Shown here: in pieces, positions 18,200 to 27,680 of the stretch | Numbering within the stretch: position 1 is the stretch's first letter | How the letters are laid out: every line of letters begins with the position of its first letter | NCBI RefSeq assembly: GCF_017948245.1 | Contig: NZ_CP072865.1 | Location: 2,195,501-2,259,500 of the forward strand | Direction of reading: 5' to 3' | From: Rhizobium sp. NLR16a | GTDB taxonomy: Bacteria > Pseudomonadota > Alphaproteobacteria > Rhizobiales > Rhizobiaceae | DNA: 64,000 bases | Position numbers and translations under genes: made by a program | Notes under the pieces: generated by a model | The model's database searches: none | What the model was told of the DNA's origin: nothing | What the model saw: the letters and a program-made list of their open reading frames with translations, nothing else

Positions 18200-18580
18200 A
18201 TGCAACTGATATCAAAAGCTAAAATCTGGGCAAAGTCACTGAAGCGTGACATCGTTGCGCTGTGGCTTGCCGCCCGCGATCCTCGCGTGCCCTGGTATGC
18301 GAAAGCGGTCGCCGGCGCCGTCGCAGCCTATGCGCTTTCGCCGATCGATCTGATCCCCGATTTCATTCCCGTGCTCGGCTATCTCGACGATCTCGTCATC
18401 GTTCCGCTCGGCATCTTGCTGGCGACGCGGCTCGTGCCGGCAGAGGTGATGGCTGCGCTTCGCGTGGAAGCGGCTAGGCGGATCGAACGCCCTTCCGGCC
18501 GGGCCGGATTGATCTTCATCCTTGTCGTCTGGCTCGCCTGCATCATCTTTCTGGCTCTGGCGGTGCGCAAGCTGATTTGA
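18200..18580 (+). CDS. YkvA family (DUF1232) membrane protein
   Basis: A 126-residue protein. The DUF1232 core AYALSPIDLIPDFIPVLGYLDD is clear at about 44-65, followed by a C-terminal membrane helix (103-123). The family is widespread and of unknown function. AGGAAGG lies six bases before the ATG. It is divergent from the HtrA gene (133-bp gap) and is followed after 19 bp by a small secreted protein on the same strand, so the two may be cotranscribed. Confidence 0.85.
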   Translation: MQLISKAKIWAKSLKRDIVALWLAARDPRVPWYAKAVAGAVAAYALSPIDLIPDFIPVLGYLDDLVIVPLGILLATRLVPAEVMAALRVEAARRIERPSGRAGLIFILVVWLACIIFLALAVRKLI

Positions 18581-18599
18581 TCGGCAGTAAAGGAAGAAG

Positions 18600-18950
18600 A
18601 TGATGACATGGCGAATGTCGGCCGCGCTCGGTTTGGCGATCCTGATTTTCTCATCGGATCTGGCATGGTCGGCGAGTTTCGATTGTGATGCGAAGGAATT
18701 GAAGCCGGACGAAAAGGCGATCTGCGACAATCGCGTCCTCAACGACGCCGACGTCAAGATGGTGACGACCTTCGAGCTGCTCTCCGGTCTGCTGGCCATG
18801 GGCTCGCGCGGAACATTGCAGGACGAGCAGACCGCCTGGCTGAAGAAGCGGCAGGAATGCGGGGGCGACGCCGCCTGTATCAAGGCTGCCTATGACGAGC
18901 GGATGAAGCAGCTCGGCGAGACCTACAAAAACATCAACCGACCGCTTTGA
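18600..18950 (+). CDS. LprI-like (DUF1311) small secreted protein
   Basis: A 116-residue protein with an N-terminal signal peptide (cleavage near AWSA-SF). The mature part has four cysteines (FDCDAKELKPDEKAICDN and QECGGDAACIKAAYDER), the pattern of the lysozyme-inhibitor LprI N-terminal/DUF1311 family. Probably periplasmic with two disulfides. Two adjacent ATGs (18600, 18603) follow an AAGGA site and either could be used. Downstream of YkvA in the same direction. A role as a lysozyme inhibitor is family inference only. Confidence 0.78.
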   Translation: MMTWRMSAALGLAILIFSSDLAWSASFDCDAKELKPDEKAICDNRVLNDADVKMVTTFELLSGLLAMGSRGTLQDEQTAWLKKRQECGGDAACIKAAYDERMKQLGETYKNINRPL

Positions 18951-18999
18951 CAGCGGCCGCGCCGCTGGACTCTTAATCAGGGGTTGTAGTTTCGACTAC

Positions 19000-20838
19000 T
19001 CAGCGGGCGTTGAGATCCCGCACGGCGCCGCGGTCGGCGCTGGTTGCGAAAGCCGCATAGGCCTTCAGCGCGGTGGTGACGTTGCGCTTGCGAATCTCGG
19101 TCGGCTGCCAGCCCTTGCCTTCCTGCTCGGCGTGGCGGGCGGCGAGTTCGGCCTCGCTGACACGCAGGCTGATCGTGCGGTTCGGGATATCGATATCGAT
19201 CATGTCGCCTTCGCGCACCAGGCCGATCGTGCCGCCATTCGCCGCTTCCGGCGAGACATGGCCGATCGAGAGGCCGGAGGTACCGCCGGAGAAGCGGCCG
19301 TCGGTAATCAGCGCGCAGGCCTTGCCGAGGCCCTTCGACTTCAGATAGCTCGTCGGATAGAGCATTTCCTGCATGCCGGGGCCGCCCTTCGGGCCTTCGT
19401 AACGGATGACGACGACGTCGCCGGCCTTGATCTCGTTGGCGAGGATCGCCTTGACCGACGCATCCTGGCTTTCGAAGACGCGGGCCGGGCCGGAGAATTT
19501 CAGGATCGATTCATCGACGCCGGCCGTCTTGACGATGCAGCCGTCCACTGCGAGATTACCCTTCAGCACAGCAAGACCGCCATCCTTGGAGAAGGGGTGT
19601 TCGACCGAGCGGATTACGCCGTTCTGGCGATCGGTGTCGAGCTCGTCCCAACGAGCTTCCTGGCTGAAGGCGACCTGGGTCGGGATGCCGCCGGGAGCGG
19701 CGCGATAGAAGTTGCGGACGGTGTCGCTGTTGGTGCGGGTGATGTCCCAGCGATCAATCGCATCGCCGAGCGTCTCGGCATGGACGGTCGGACAATCGCG
19801 GTTCAGGAGCCCACCCTTATCGAGCTCTCCGAGGATCGACATGATGCCGCCAGCGCGGTGGACATCTTCCATATGCACATCGCTCTTGGCGGGCGCGACC
19901 TTCGATAGGCATGGCACGCGGCGCGACAGTGCGTCGATATCGGCCATGGTGAAATCGACCTCGCCTTCGTGGGCCGCTGCAAGGATGTGCAGGACCGTGT
20001 TGGTCGAACCGCCCATGGCGATATCGAGCGCCATGGCATTCTCGAAAGCCTGCTTGGAGGCGATGGTGCGTGGCAGCGCCTTGACGTCGTCCTGCTCGTA
20101 ATAGCGGCGGGCGAGATCGACGATCAGGTGGCCGGCCTCGACGAAGAGGCGCTTACGATCGGCATGGGTGGCAAGCGTCGAGCCGTTGCCGGGCAGCGAC
20201 AGGCCGAGCGCCTCCGTCAGGCAATTCATCGAGTTTGCGGTGAACATGCCGGAGCACGAACCGCAGGTCGGACAGGCTGAACGCTCGATGACCTTGACGT
20301 CGTCATCGGAGATCTTATCATCGGCAGCCGCGACCATGGCGTCGACGAGGTCAAGCGCATGTGTCTTCCCATGCAGCACGACCTTGCCCGCTTCCATAGG
20401 ACCGCCGGAGACGAAGACGGTGGGGATGTTGAGGCGCAGCGACGCCATCAGCATGCCGGGGGTGATCTTGTCGCAGTTGGAGATGCAGACCATGGCGTCG
20501 GCGCAATGGGCATTGACCATGTATTCGACGCTGTCGGCGATCAACTCGCGCGAGGGCAGCGAGTAGAGCATGCCGTCATGGCCCATGGCGATGCCGTCAT
20601 CGACGGCGATCGTATTGAACTCCTTGGCGACGCCGCCGGCCGCCTCGATTTCGCGAGCGACGAGCTGGCCGAGATCCTTCAGATGCACATGGCCGGGAAC
20701 GAACTGGGTGAAGGAATTCACCACCGCGATGATCGGCTTGCCGAAATCCGAATCCTTCATGCCCGTGGCGCGCCAAAGGCCGCGCGCGCCCGCCATGTTG
20801 CGGCCATGGGTCGTGGTTCTGGAACGGTAAGCTGGCAT
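19000..20838 (-). CDS. ilvD: Dihydroxy-acid dehydratase
   Basis: A 612-residue IlvD that dehydrates 2,3-dihydroxy-3-methyl acids to the 2-oxo acids of valine and isoleucine synthesis. The iron-sulfur ligand cysteines appear in ISNCDK (Cys122) and in [10 protein letters not shown]. The start [20 protein letters not shown] lines up with the conserved start of the E. coli enzyme, so ATG 20838 (GAGGAAG upstream) is preferred over 20856. Monocistronic here. I saw no leader peptide or attenuator in the 340-bp gap before msrP. Confidence 0.97.
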   Translation of the reverse strand: MPAYRSRTTTHGRNMAGARGLWRATGMKDSDFGKPIIAVVNSFTQFVPGHVHLKDLGQLVAREIEAAGGVAKEFNTIAVDDGIAMGHDGMLYSLPSRELIADSVEYMVNAHCADAMVCISNCDKITPGMLMASLRLNIPTVFVSGGPMEAGKVVLHGKTHALDLVDAMVAAADDKISDDDVKVIERSACPTCGSCSGMFTANSMNCLTEALGLSLPGNGSTLATHADRKRLFVEAGHLIVDLARRYYEQDDVKALPRTIASKQAFENAMALDIAMGGSTNTVLHILAAAHEGEVDFTMADIDALSRRVPCLSKVAPAKSDVHMEDVHRAGGIMSILGELDKGGLLNRDCPTVHAETLGDAIDRWDITRTNSDTVRNFYRAAPGGIPTQVAFSQEARWDELDTDRQNGVIRSVEHPFSKDGGLAVLKGNLAVDGCIVKTAGVDESILKFSGPARVFESQDASVKAILANEIKAGDVVVIRYEGPKGGPGMQEMLYPTSYLKSKGLGKACALITDGRFSGGTSGLSIGHVSPEAANGGTIGLVREGDMIDIDIPNRTISLRVSEAELAARHAEQEGKGWQPTEIRKRNVTTALKAYAAFATSADRGAVRDLNAR

Positions 20839-21178
20839 CGGTGTCTTCCTCGACATGTCGGAAACATCAGGCGAAGCCGGGCCGGCAATGAAGCCTGCGG
20901 GCCGGGCGAACGCCGCTTTTTGGAATTGTCCTAATCCAATCGATGGGGGCTGTCACTACCGGCAAGGCCAAATCCGGTACGCTGCCGGGAGAAGCGCGTT
21001 GAGCGCAATTCGAATATATACGGTTCGGCGGGACCTTTGGTTACACCCTATTCCATCACAGCCGAACACAAAAAATTGGCTTCCTGTCAGCAATATTCAA
21101 GGCATAGAAATTGATCCGAACATGCGGGCGGTTCGTTTAAGGACTATATTCGGAATATCCGCCCTGGAGGTTTTCGAC
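20839..21178. other. Intergenic region between divergent ilvD and msrP
   Basis: A 340-bp region without a supported gene. It must hold the promoters of ilvD (minus) and msrP (plus). A CTATAT -10-like hexamer is at 21144-21149 in the msrP direction, with no good -35. A 13-base palindrome ATATTCGGAATAT (21146-21158) overlaps it, and a related partial element AATTCGAATAT is at 21008-21018. Confidence 0.5.
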
Positions 21179-22126
21179 ATGCCAAGCTATCGCCCCCCAA
21201 GGATCGCGTCGTCGGAGATCACGCCGCGCCAGCTCTATCTGCGTCGCCGTGAGTTCCTGGGCGCAGCGACGCTTGGCGCCATGGCGCTCTATGGCGCCGG
21301 CAAGGCGAGCGCGGCCACCCTTTCCGCCGTCGAGAGCAAGTACAAGGTCGATGGGAAGACGACGCCGATCAAGGACGTCACGACCTACAATAATTTCTAT
21401 GAGTTCGGTCTCGACAAGGGCGACCCCGCCGCTCTCTCCGGCGATTTCAAGCCGCTGCCCTGGACGGTCAAGATCGACGGCATGGTCAACAAGCCAGGCA
21501 CCTTCGACGTCGAGGCGCTGATGAAGGAATTCCCGATCGAGGAGCGCACCTATCGGATGCGCTGCGTCGAGGCCTGGTCGATGGTCGTTCCATGGAACGG
21601 GTTTCCGCTGGCGGCGCTGCTCGACAAGGTGGAGCCGCTCGGCAGCGCCAAATATGTCGCCTTCGAAACCGTCGTGCGACCGGAGGAGATGCCAGGGCAG
21701 AAGGGCTTCTTTCAGTCGCTCGACTGGCCCTATGTCGAGGGGCTGCGGCTGGACGAGGCGCGCCACCCGCTGACGCTGCTTGCCGTCGGGCTTTATGGTG
21801 AAACGCTACCGAACCAGAATGGTGCGCCGATCCGGCTTGTTGTGCCGTGGAAATACGGCTTCAAGGGCATCAAGTCGATCGTCAGGATCACGCTCACCGA
21901 CCAGCAGCCGAAGAACACCTGGCAGGTGACCAATCCGCAGGAATACGGCTTCTACGCCAACGTCAACCCGGCCGTCGACCATCCGCGCTGGAGTCAGGCA
22001 AGCGAGAGGCGCATCGGCGAAAGCGGCTTCTTCGGCGCAAGCCGCCGCCCCACCCTGCCCTTCAACGGCTATGCCGACGAGGTGGCGAGCCTTTATGCCG
22101 GCATGGACCTGAAGGCGAATTTCTGA
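21179..22126 (+). CDS. msrP: Methionine sulfoxide reductase catalytic subunit, molybdopterin type
   Basis: A 315-residue periplasmic molybdoenzyme that reduces protein methionine sulfoxide. The N-terminus carries a twin-arginine signal ([12 protein letters not shown], then a hydrophobic stretch ending GKASAA), as expected for export of a folded cofactor protein. Cys129 in [13 protein letters not shown] is the molybdenum ligand. ATG 21179 follows a strong GGAGG. Its TGA overlaps the ATG of msrQ by one base, so the two subunits are coupled. Electrons come from the quinone pool through MsrQ. Confidence 0.95.
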   Translation: MPSYRPPRIASSEITPRQLYLRRREFLGAATLGAMALYGAGKASAATLSAVESKYKVDGKTTPIKDVTTYNNFYEFGLDKGDPAALSGDFKPLPWTVKIDGMVNKPGTFDVEALMKEFPIEERTYRMRCVEAWSMVVPWNGFPLAALLDKVEPLGSAKYVAFETVVRPEEMPGQKGFFQSLDWPYVEGLRLDEARHPLTLLAVGLYGETLPNQNGAPIRLVVPWKYGFKGIKSIVRITLTDQQPKNTWQVTNPQEYGFYANVNPAVDHPRWSQASERRIGESGFFGASRRPTLPFNGYADEVASLYAGMDLKANF

Positions 22127-22782
22127 TGGCCGAACTGTCGCTTGCCATCCCGAAGCGCTGGCAGCCTGCCTCCGTCTGGCTGCTTTATGTCGTCGGGCTC
22201 GTGCCCGCCGCCTGGGCCTTTTATCTCGGCGCGACCGATCAGCTCGGCGCCGATCCGGTCAAGACCTTCGAGCTCTTCCTTGGCATCTGGACAATCCGCT
22301 TTTTGATTCTGACGCTTGCCGTCTCCCCTGCCCGCGAGCTTTTCGGCTGGAACTATCTGCGCTATCGCCGCGCGCTCGGCTTGCTGACCTTTTACTACGC
22401 GCTGATGCATTTTACCGTCTACATGGTGCTCGACCAGGCGATGGAAATTCAGGCCGTCATCAATGACGTGTTGAAGCGCCCGTTCATCATGTTCGGCATG
22501 GCCGGCCTTGCGATGCTTATTCCCCTGGCGGTGACTTCCAATAACCTCTCGATCCGTCGCCTCGGCAACACCTGGATCTGGCTGCACCGCCTCGTCTACA
22601 TCATTGCCGCCTGCGGGGCTCTGCATTTTGCGCTTTCGACCAAGATCCTCGATCTCCAGCAGTTTATTTATGTGGGTTTGATTATCGCGCTCATCCTCTA
22701 CCGCTCTTGGCGGCCGATCGCACGCAGTCGGAAAAAAAGCCAGGGGCGGCAACGCAATCGTGCGGCGGCGTCGGTTTCCTGA
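22126..22782 (+). CDS. msrQ: Methionine sulfoxide reductase haem-binding membrane subunit
   Basis: A 218-residue protein with about six membrane helices of the ferric-reductase-like fold. Candidate haem ligands His95 (YALMHF), His154 (WLHRLVY) and His167 (GALHFAL) are in helices. It passes electrons from the respiratory chain to periplasmic MsrP. It starts inside the msrP stop codon. The C-terminus is strongly basic (RSRKKSQGRQR), consistent with a cytoplasmic tail. Convergent with the DUF2809 gene, 17 bp apart. Confidence 0.94.
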   Translation: MAELSLAIPKRWQPASVWLLYVVGLVPAAWAFYLGATDQLGADPVKTFELFLGIWTIRFLILTLAVSPARELFGWNYLRYRRALGLLTFYYALMHFTVYMVLDQAMEIQAVINDVLKRPFIMFGMAGLAMLIPLAVTSNNLSIRRLGNTWIWLHRLVYIIAACGALHFALSTKILDLQQFIYVGLIIALILYRSWRPIARSRKKSQGRQRNRAAASVS

Positions 22783-22799
22783 TGGTAGTCAGCCGAGTC

Positions 22800-23204
22800 T
22801 CAACGACGCGCGGGATCAAAGGCACAGGCTGCGGCGATGCCGACCGCGTAGGCGAGTATGTTCCAGAGGGAAAATATCCGGCCGAGCAACAAGGCGCCTG
22901 CAGTCGTCAGCCGAAACGCGTCCAACCCGGGCGTATGATAAAGCCGGAACAATTCGACCGAGATTGCTATGAAAAGCGCCATGACCGCAATGACCGCCCG
23001 CGGTGACCTTCCGAAGACGAGCGCCACCAGCAGATAGACCATCGCTCCCCAGAGCGCCGACCCGCCATATTTGACAACGACGAAAGGCAGATCGACCGCG
23101 TAGCCCAAGCGCCTGAGGGCCAGCCCGACCGCAATCACCACAAACACAGCCGCGAGACGGAGGAACTGCGATCGGGAATGTGCTTCGCGCAGAGAACCTT
23201 CCAC
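22800..23204 (-). CDS. DUF2809 family membrane protein
   Basis: A 134-residue protein with about four membrane helices. The blocks GLALRRLGY, VKYGGSALWGAMVYLL, SVELFRLYH and LLLGRIFSLWNILAYAVGI fit the DUF2809 family of unknown function. I place the start at GTG 23204 because GGAG lies six bases upstream and the membrane part begins soon after. An in-frame ATG at 23312 would add a 36-residue polar stretch without a ribosome site. It faces msrQ tail to tail and the kinase-like gene head to head. No function can be inferred. Confidence 0.68.
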   Translation of the reverse strand: MEGSLREAHSRSQFLRLAAVFVVIAVGLALRRLGYAVDLPFVVVKYGGSALWGAMVYLLVALVFGRSPRAVIAVMALFIAISVELFRLYHTPGLDAFRLTTAGALLLGRIFSLWNILAYAVGIAAACAFDPARR

Positions 23205-23377
23205 CTTAATCTCCAGGGTTTGGTAAGCGGTGTCGCTGCCGCACCTTGACCAAGATGCTTTAGGCAGTTTCGATGATTGCCGCCATGGCTGCTTTGCGCC
23301 GGACACGGACATCTTGGCGTCCTAAACTTTCTCTATTTCTTCCGTCAATTGAATCATAGCCGCCAGGGATATCGCCA

Positions 23378-24112
23378 ATGGGATGGGAAGTACTCGGGCA
23401 ATGGGGTGAAGATGCGGTTCGCATCGAACGACTGACGGGTGGAGTTGCCAATGGCGTGTGGAGCGTTCGCGTCCACGGGCAGATCGCGGTCGGTGGTCTC
23501 GGCAGCCGGACCAACGCCGATCTCGCATGGGAAACCGAGCTGATCCAATACCTCGACAGTGAAGGCATGCACGTTCCAGTGCCGACCCCGACGACGGATG
23601 GCCGGCTGTTCGTGGACGGGCTGGTGGTGATGAAATACATGGAGGGCGGAGCGCCCGAGACAGGGTCCGACTGGCGTCGCATGGCCGACACGCTCCGCGA
23701 GCTGCATCGGTTGACACAGGGCTGGCCGCAGCGTCCGGGCTGGCGATCGTCGACCGACCTCCTTCACGCGGAAACCGGAACAAGGATCAACCTTGCCGCG
23801 ATGCCGCCCGAGGGCGTTATTCGATGTCGCGCAGCGTGGGCGCGGCTCGCCGGACGTCAGAGATGCGTTGTCCACGGCAATCCCAACAGCCCTGGCAACG
23901 TCCGCATAACCCCCGACCGGGTCGCGTTGATCGACTGGGACGAGTCACATGTCGACGCTCCCGACCTCGACCTGGTGCTGCCCGGCAACGCTGCCGGTCT
24001 CGACGACGGCGCGCACGACATCGCCGCGCAAGCGTCAGCCGCATGGGAAGCCGCCGTCTGCTGGCAGGACGACTACGCCGCCAAGCGGCTCGCTGAAGTT
24101 CGAGCGGTCTGA
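23378..24112 (+). CDS. Aminoglycoside phosphotransferase-fold protein with HGN instead of HGD
   Basis: A 244-residue protein of the APH/choline-kinase fold. The C-terminal catalytic block reads VVHGNPNSPGNVRI then VALIDWDESHVDAPDLDL. The loop Asn (Asn174) and metal-binding Asp (Asp186 of IDWD) are in place, but the residue normally acting as catalytic base (Asp in HGD) is Asn168 (codon AAT). The N-terminal lobe is short (TGGVANGVWSV). It may be a weak or inactive kinase, or one of a subfamily where this change is normal. Substrate unknown, and antibiotic resistance should not be assumed. An AGGGAT site precedes the ATG. Confidence 0.8.
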   Translation: MGWEVLGQWGEDAVRIERLTGGVANGVWSVRVHGQIAVGGLGSRTNADLAWETELIQYLDSEGMHVPVPTPTTDGRLFVDGLVVMKYMEGGAPETGSDWRRMADTLRELHRLTQGWPQRPGWRSSTDLLHAETGTRINLAAMPPEGVIRCRAAWARLAGRQRCVVHGNPNSPGNVRITPDRVALIDWDESHVDAPDLDLVLPGNAAGLDDGAHDIAAQASAAWEAAVCWQDDYAAKRLAEVRAV

Positions 24113-24206
24113 GCAGTTTCGGCGGATCGATGGGCCGCATCCATGTCGGGACCTTCCGGCGACAGCATTGCGCCAAAAGGAGCCTTTACGCACGCGCATG
24201 GACAAA

Positions 24207-24238
24207 GAAAAACAGCCGGGCTTTGCAGCCCGGCTGTT
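24207..24238 (-). terminator. Intrinsic terminator after rplQ, end of the ribosomal supercluster
   Basis: A perfect 12-bp stem (AACAGCCGGGCT/AGCCCGGCTGTT, 24211-24222 and 24227-24238) with a 4-base loop, followed on the minus strand by TTTTTCTTT. It lies 23 bp after the rplQ stop. Confidence 0.9.
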
Positions 24239-24261
24239 CCGTTTCCGGCGAAGCGGAAAAT

Positions 24262-24684
24262 TTAAGCGGCGACGGCCTGCTCTTCGGCAGCAACGCGGGC
24301 CTTGTCGGCTGCGCCCTTGGCATAGGTGTCGCGATCAACGAATTCGATCACGGCCAAAGCGGCGTTGTCGCCCTGGCGGAAGCCGGCCTTCATGATGCGC
24401 AGGTAGCCGCCGTTGCGGGTGGCGTAGCGCGTTGCGATCGTGTCGAACAGCTTCGAAACGACGGCGGCATCGCGGATCTGCGAGATCGCCTGGCGGCGAG
24501 CATGCAGGTCACCGCGCTTGCCGAGCGTGACGAGCTTCTCGACGATCGGACGGATTTCCTTGGCCTTCGGCAGGGTCGTGACGATCTGCTCGTGGGTGAT
24601 GAGCGAAGCCGCCATGTTGGCGAACATCGCCTTGCGGTGGCTTGCGGTTCTATTCAGCTTGCGGCCGGCTTTACCATGGCGCAT
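24262..24684 (-). CDS. rplQ: 50S ribosomal protein L17
   Basis: 140 residues starting [24 protein letters not shown], the conserved L17 N-terminus. It has the longer C-terminal tail ([17 protein letters not shown]) typical of alphaproteobacteria. L17 lies near the peptide exit tunnel. It is the last gene of the cluster, 123 bp after rpoA and followed by a strong terminator. A hairpin (24775-24800) sits between it and rpoA. Confidence 0.97.
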   Translation of the reverse strand: MRHGKAGRKLNRTASHRKAMFANMAASLITHEQIVTTLPKAKEIRPIVEKLVTLGKRGDLHARRQAISQIRDAAVVSKLFDTIATRYATRNGGYLRIMKAGFRQGDNAALAVIEFVDRDTYAKGAADKARVAAEEQAVAA

Positions 24685-24774
24685 TGCTACTCTCCTTTAA
24701 TGCAGGTGCCCTTACGTTAACCGGGCCTGCCGTTTCCTGGCACATGCAGGCGATCGGCCTGCTGTTTGACGGGG

Positions 24775-24800
24775 AAAGGCAGCCGAAAGAGCCTGCCTTT
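24775..24800 (-). other. Hairpin between rpoA and rplQ
   Basis: An 8-bp perfect stem AAAGGCAG/CTGCCTTT with a 10-base loop starts just after the rpoA stop. On the transcribed (minus) strand it is followed by CCCCGTC, not a U-run, so it is probably an mRNA-processing or stability element rather than a terminator. Confidence 0.45.
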
Positions 24801-24807
24801 TTGGTTT

Positions 24808-25818
24808 TTAATACTGGTCTTCGTAACGCTTGGCGAGATCTTCGATGTTCTCGGGCGGCCATGCCGGCACTTCCATGCCGAGGTGCAGGCCCATGGAAGC
24901 GAGAACTTCCTTGATTTCGTTCAGCGACTTGCGACCAAAATTCGGTGTGCGGAGCATTTCTGCTTCGGTCTTCTGAATGAGGTCGCCGATGTAGACGATG
25001 TTGTCGTTCTTCAGGCAGTTTGCCGAACGGACCGACAGTTCGAGTTCGTCCACCTTCTTGAGCAGAGCCGGGTTGAAAGCGAGTTCGGTGACTGCTTCCT
25101 CTTCGGTTTCCTTCTGCGGCTCGTCGAAGTTGACGAAGACGCCAAGCTGATCCTGGAGGATGCGCGCCGCGAAAGCGACGGCGTCTTCGCCGGTGATCGA
25201 GCCATCGGTTTCGATGGTCATGTTCAGCTTGTCGTAGTCGAGAACCTGTCCTTCGCGGGTATTTTCAACCTTGTAGGACACCTTCTTGACCGGCGAATAG
25301 AGGCTGTCGACCGGGATGAGACCGATCGGAGCATCTTCCGCACGATTGCGCTCGGCCGGAACGTAGCCCTTGCCGTTGTTGACGGTGAATTCCATGCGGA
25401 TCTCGGCGCCCTCGTCGAGCGTGCAGATCACATGCTCGGGATTGAGGATTTCGATATCGCCGACCGTCTGGATATCGCCAGCCGTGACAACGCCCGGGCC
25501 CTGCTTGCGCACGACCATGCGCTTCGCGTCGTCGCCATCCATCTTGATGGCGATTTCCTTGATGTTGAGCACGATATCCGTGACGTCTTCGCGGACGCCC
25601 GGAATCGAGGAGAATTCATGCAGCACGCCGTCGATCTGCACCGCCGTGACGGCGGCACCGCGCAGCGAGGAGAGCAGAACGCGGCGCAGTGCGTTGCCGA
25701 GGGTGAGGCCGAAGCCGCGCTCCAGCGGTTCGGCAACGAGCGTCGCCCTGGTGCGCGAGCTCGAGGAGAACTCCACCTTGTTCGGCTTGATCAGTTCCTG
25801 CCAGTTCTTCTGAATCAT
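24808..25818 (-). CDS. rpoA: DNA-directed RNA polymerase alpha subunit
   Basis: 336 residues. The N-terminal assembly domain (1-235) has the conserved [16 protein letters not shown] dimerisation block. An acidic linker (EEEAVTEL) leads to the C-terminal domain with [13 protein letters not shown] and [15 protein letters not shown] ([21 protein letters not shown]) DNA- and activator-binding helices. It follows rpsK directly: rpsD, present between them in E. coli, is absent here. Confidence 0.98.
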   Translation of the reverse strand: MIQKNWQELIKPNKVEFSSSSRTRATLVAEPLERGFGLTLGNALRRVLLSSLRGAAVTAVQIDGVLHEFSSIPGVREDVTDIVLNIKEIAIKMDGDDAKRMVVRKQGPGVVTAGDIQTVGDIEILNPEHVICTLDEGAEIRMEFTVNNGKGYVPAERNRAEDAPIGLIPVDSLYSPVKKVSYKVENTREGQVLDYDKLNMTIETDGSITGEDAVAFAARILQDQLGVFVNFDEPQKETEEEAVTELAFNPALLKKVDELELSVRSANCLKNDNIVYIGDLIQKTEAEMLRTPNFGRKSLNEIKEVLASMGLHLGMEVPAWPPENIEDLAKRYEDQY

Positions 25819-25915
25819 GAGTTTGCCTTCCGTTCGTTGCCACCATCCAATCGTGACAACCGAGCTTGAAAACCACCAGGAGCGCCAGGGCGCTCACCGG
25901 TGACGAGAGCGATGA

Positions 25916-26305
25916 TCAGACGCGGCGCTTCTTGCGCGGACGGCAGCCATTGTGCGGGATCGGCGTCACGTCGCGGATGGACGTGATCATGAAACCTGCA
26001 GCCTGGAGCGCGCGCAGAGCCGATTCACGACCCGAACCCGGACCGCAGACTTCGACTTCCAGCGACTTCATGCCGTGTTCCTGGGCCTTCTTGGCGCAGT
26101 CTTCGGCAGCGATCTGGGCAGCGAAGGGGGTCGACTTGCGCGAGCCCTTGAAGCCCTTGGCGCCAGCCGACGACCAGGCGATCGCATTGCCCTGCGCATC
26201 AGTGATGGTGATCATCGTGTTGTTGAAGGTCGAGTTGACGTGAGCGACACCCGACGAGATATTCTTGCGCTCGCGACGGCGAACGCGGACGGCTTCCTTA
26301 GCCAT
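25916..26305 (-). CDS. rpsK: 30S ribosomal protein S11
   Basis: 129 residues ending with the characteristic [18 protein letters not shown] tail. Conserved blocks [15 protein letters not shown] and [11 protein letters not shown] are present. S11 forms the platform near the mRNA exit with S7 and S18. It lies between rpsM (133-bp gap) and rpoA (97-bp gap) on the same strand. Confidence 0.98.
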   Translation of the reverse strand: MAKEAVRVRRRERKNISSGVAHVNSTFNNTMITITDAQGNAIAWSSAGAKGFKGSRKSTPFAAQIAAEDCAKKAQEHGMKSLEVEVCGPGSGRESALRALQAAGFMITSIRDVTPIPHNGCRPRKKRRV

Positions 26306-26438
26306 GCTATTCCTTTCGTTGATCTCTTCACCGCCGTAATACCAGCGGCTACACCGGAACGGCGCCTATATGGTCCCGCTCCAAACTCAAAAGAGGCCAG
26401 CGCGGACCGCCAGCCTCCCCACCCCGGTTTCCCGGAAA

Positions 26439-26807
26439 TTACTTCTTCTTGCCAGCGATTGCCTTTGCCGGACCCTTGCGGGTGCGGGCATTGGTGTGCG
26501 TGCGCTGGCCGCGGACCGGAAGGCCGCGACGATGACGCAGGCCGCGGTAGCAGCCGAGATCCATCAGACGCTTGATGTTCATCGCGGTTTCGCGACGAAG
26601 ATCACCCTCGACCTGATAATCACGGTCGATGGTTTCGCGGATCTGAAGGACTTCAGCGTCCGTCAGCTGATGCACACGACGTTCAGCCGGAATACCGACC
26701 TTCTCGACGATTTCCTGTGCGAATTTCGGACCGATCCCGTGAATGTAGGTCAGCGCGATGACCACGCGCTTTGCAGTCGGGATGTTGACGCCAGCGATAC
26801 GTGCCAC
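26439..26807 (-). CDS. rpsM: 30S ribosomal protein S13
   Basis: 122 residues, starting at GTG 26807. The sequence [20 protein letters not shown] is the conserved S13 N-terminus, and AAGGAGAACAGGC gives a good ribosome site before the GTG. An in-frame ATG further up would add 12 unrelated residues. The C-terminus ([14 protein letters not shown]) is the usual basic tail reaching the P-site tRNA. It follows adk after a 222-bp gap. Confidence 0.96.
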   Translation of the reverse strand: MARIAGVNIPTAKRVVIALTYIHGIGPKFAQEIVEKVGIPAERRVHQLTDAEVLQIRETIDRDYQVEGDLRRETAMNIKRLMDLGCYRGLRHRRGLPVRGQRTHTNARTRKGPAKAIAGKKK

Positions 26808-27029
26808 GCCTGTTCTCCTTGCATTCCAGTTGCCATCCGGCAAGTGGGCTTCGTTATGCGGTCCTTGAGAACCGCCCGTTCAAATTAGGTCCGCAACATG
26901 TCAATACGACCGAACCCGGACTTCCCTGGGAAATCCGCGCCGATCGCATGGAATGTCGCGAGTTGGCGCGGTGTTTAGCGGAATCACTGCTGAAAAGCAA
27001 CCGTTCCGCCAAGTTTTATTTTCAAAGCC

Positions 27030-27680
27030 TTAAAGCTTGGAAAGAATGGCTTCGACTTCGGCGGTCACCTGATCGATCTCCGCCATGCCGTCCACGGACT
27101 TGAGTTTGCCCTTGGCATGGTAGTAGCCGATCAGCGGTGAGGTCTCCTTGTAATAGACCTGCAGCCGGGCCGTCATGGTTTCCGGAGTGTCGTCCGGGCG
27201 GCGCTTGAAGTGGGTGGAACCGCACTTGTCGCACACGCCCTCATTGGCCGGAACCTTGTCAGTGTCATGATAGACGCTGCCGCACTGTGCGCAGGAATAG
27301 CGGCCGGCAACACGACGGACCAGTTCGGCATCGTCGACACGGAATTCGATGACGACAGAGAGACCTAGACCCTTCGCCCTCAGCATCGCCTCGGTGGCGT
27401 CCGCCTGGACGAGCGTCCTGGGGAAACCGTCGAGAATGAAACCGTTGGCGCAATCGGGCTGATCGATTCGCTCGGAGACAATGGCGATGACGATCTCGTC
27501 CGAGACCAGCTTGCCGGCATCCATCACCGCTTTGGCGCGCTTGCCGACCTCCGTGCCGGCGTTGACCGCCGCACGCAGCATGTCTCCCGTAGAAAGCTGC
27601 GGAATGCCGTGCTTTTCCACGATCCGCTGGGCCTGGGTTCCCTTGCCCGCGCCCGGCGGCCCCAAAAGGATAAGTCTCAT
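27030..27680 (-). CDS. adk: Adenylate kinase, zinc-LID type
   Basis: 216 residues. P-loop [10 protein letters not shown] at 7-16, followed by the AMP-binding segment ([11 protein letters not shown]). The LID domain carries four cysteines in two CxxC pairs (YSCAQCGS and GVCDKCGS), the zinc-binding form found in many Gram-positive and alphaproteobacterial enzymes but not in E. coli. It converts ATP + AMP to 2 ADP. Its ATG overlaps the secY stop by four bases (ATGA), tying nucleotide balance to the translation operon. Confidence 0.97.
   Translation of the reverse strand: MRLILLGPPGAGKGTQAQRIVEKHGIPQLSTGDMLRAAVNAGTEVGKRAKAVMDAGKLVSDEIVIAIVSERIDQPDCANGFILDGFPRTLVQADATEAMLRAKGLGLSVVIEFRVDDAELVRRVAGRYSCAQCGSVYHDTDKVPANEGVCDKCGSTHFKRRPDDTPETMTARLQVYYKETSPLIGYYHAKGKLKSVDGMAEIDQVTAEVEAILSKL

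Noticed and set aside
20839..21178. A branched-chain amino-acid attenuator or riboswitch upstream of ilvD
   Set aside because: No leader peptide with Ile/Leu/Val codon runs followed by a terminator could be found on the minus strand.
23378..24112. Reading the APH-fold gene as an antibiotic-resistance gene
   Set aside because: The catalytic Asp is replaced and the sequence does not resemble known resistance enzymes. Only the fold is supported.
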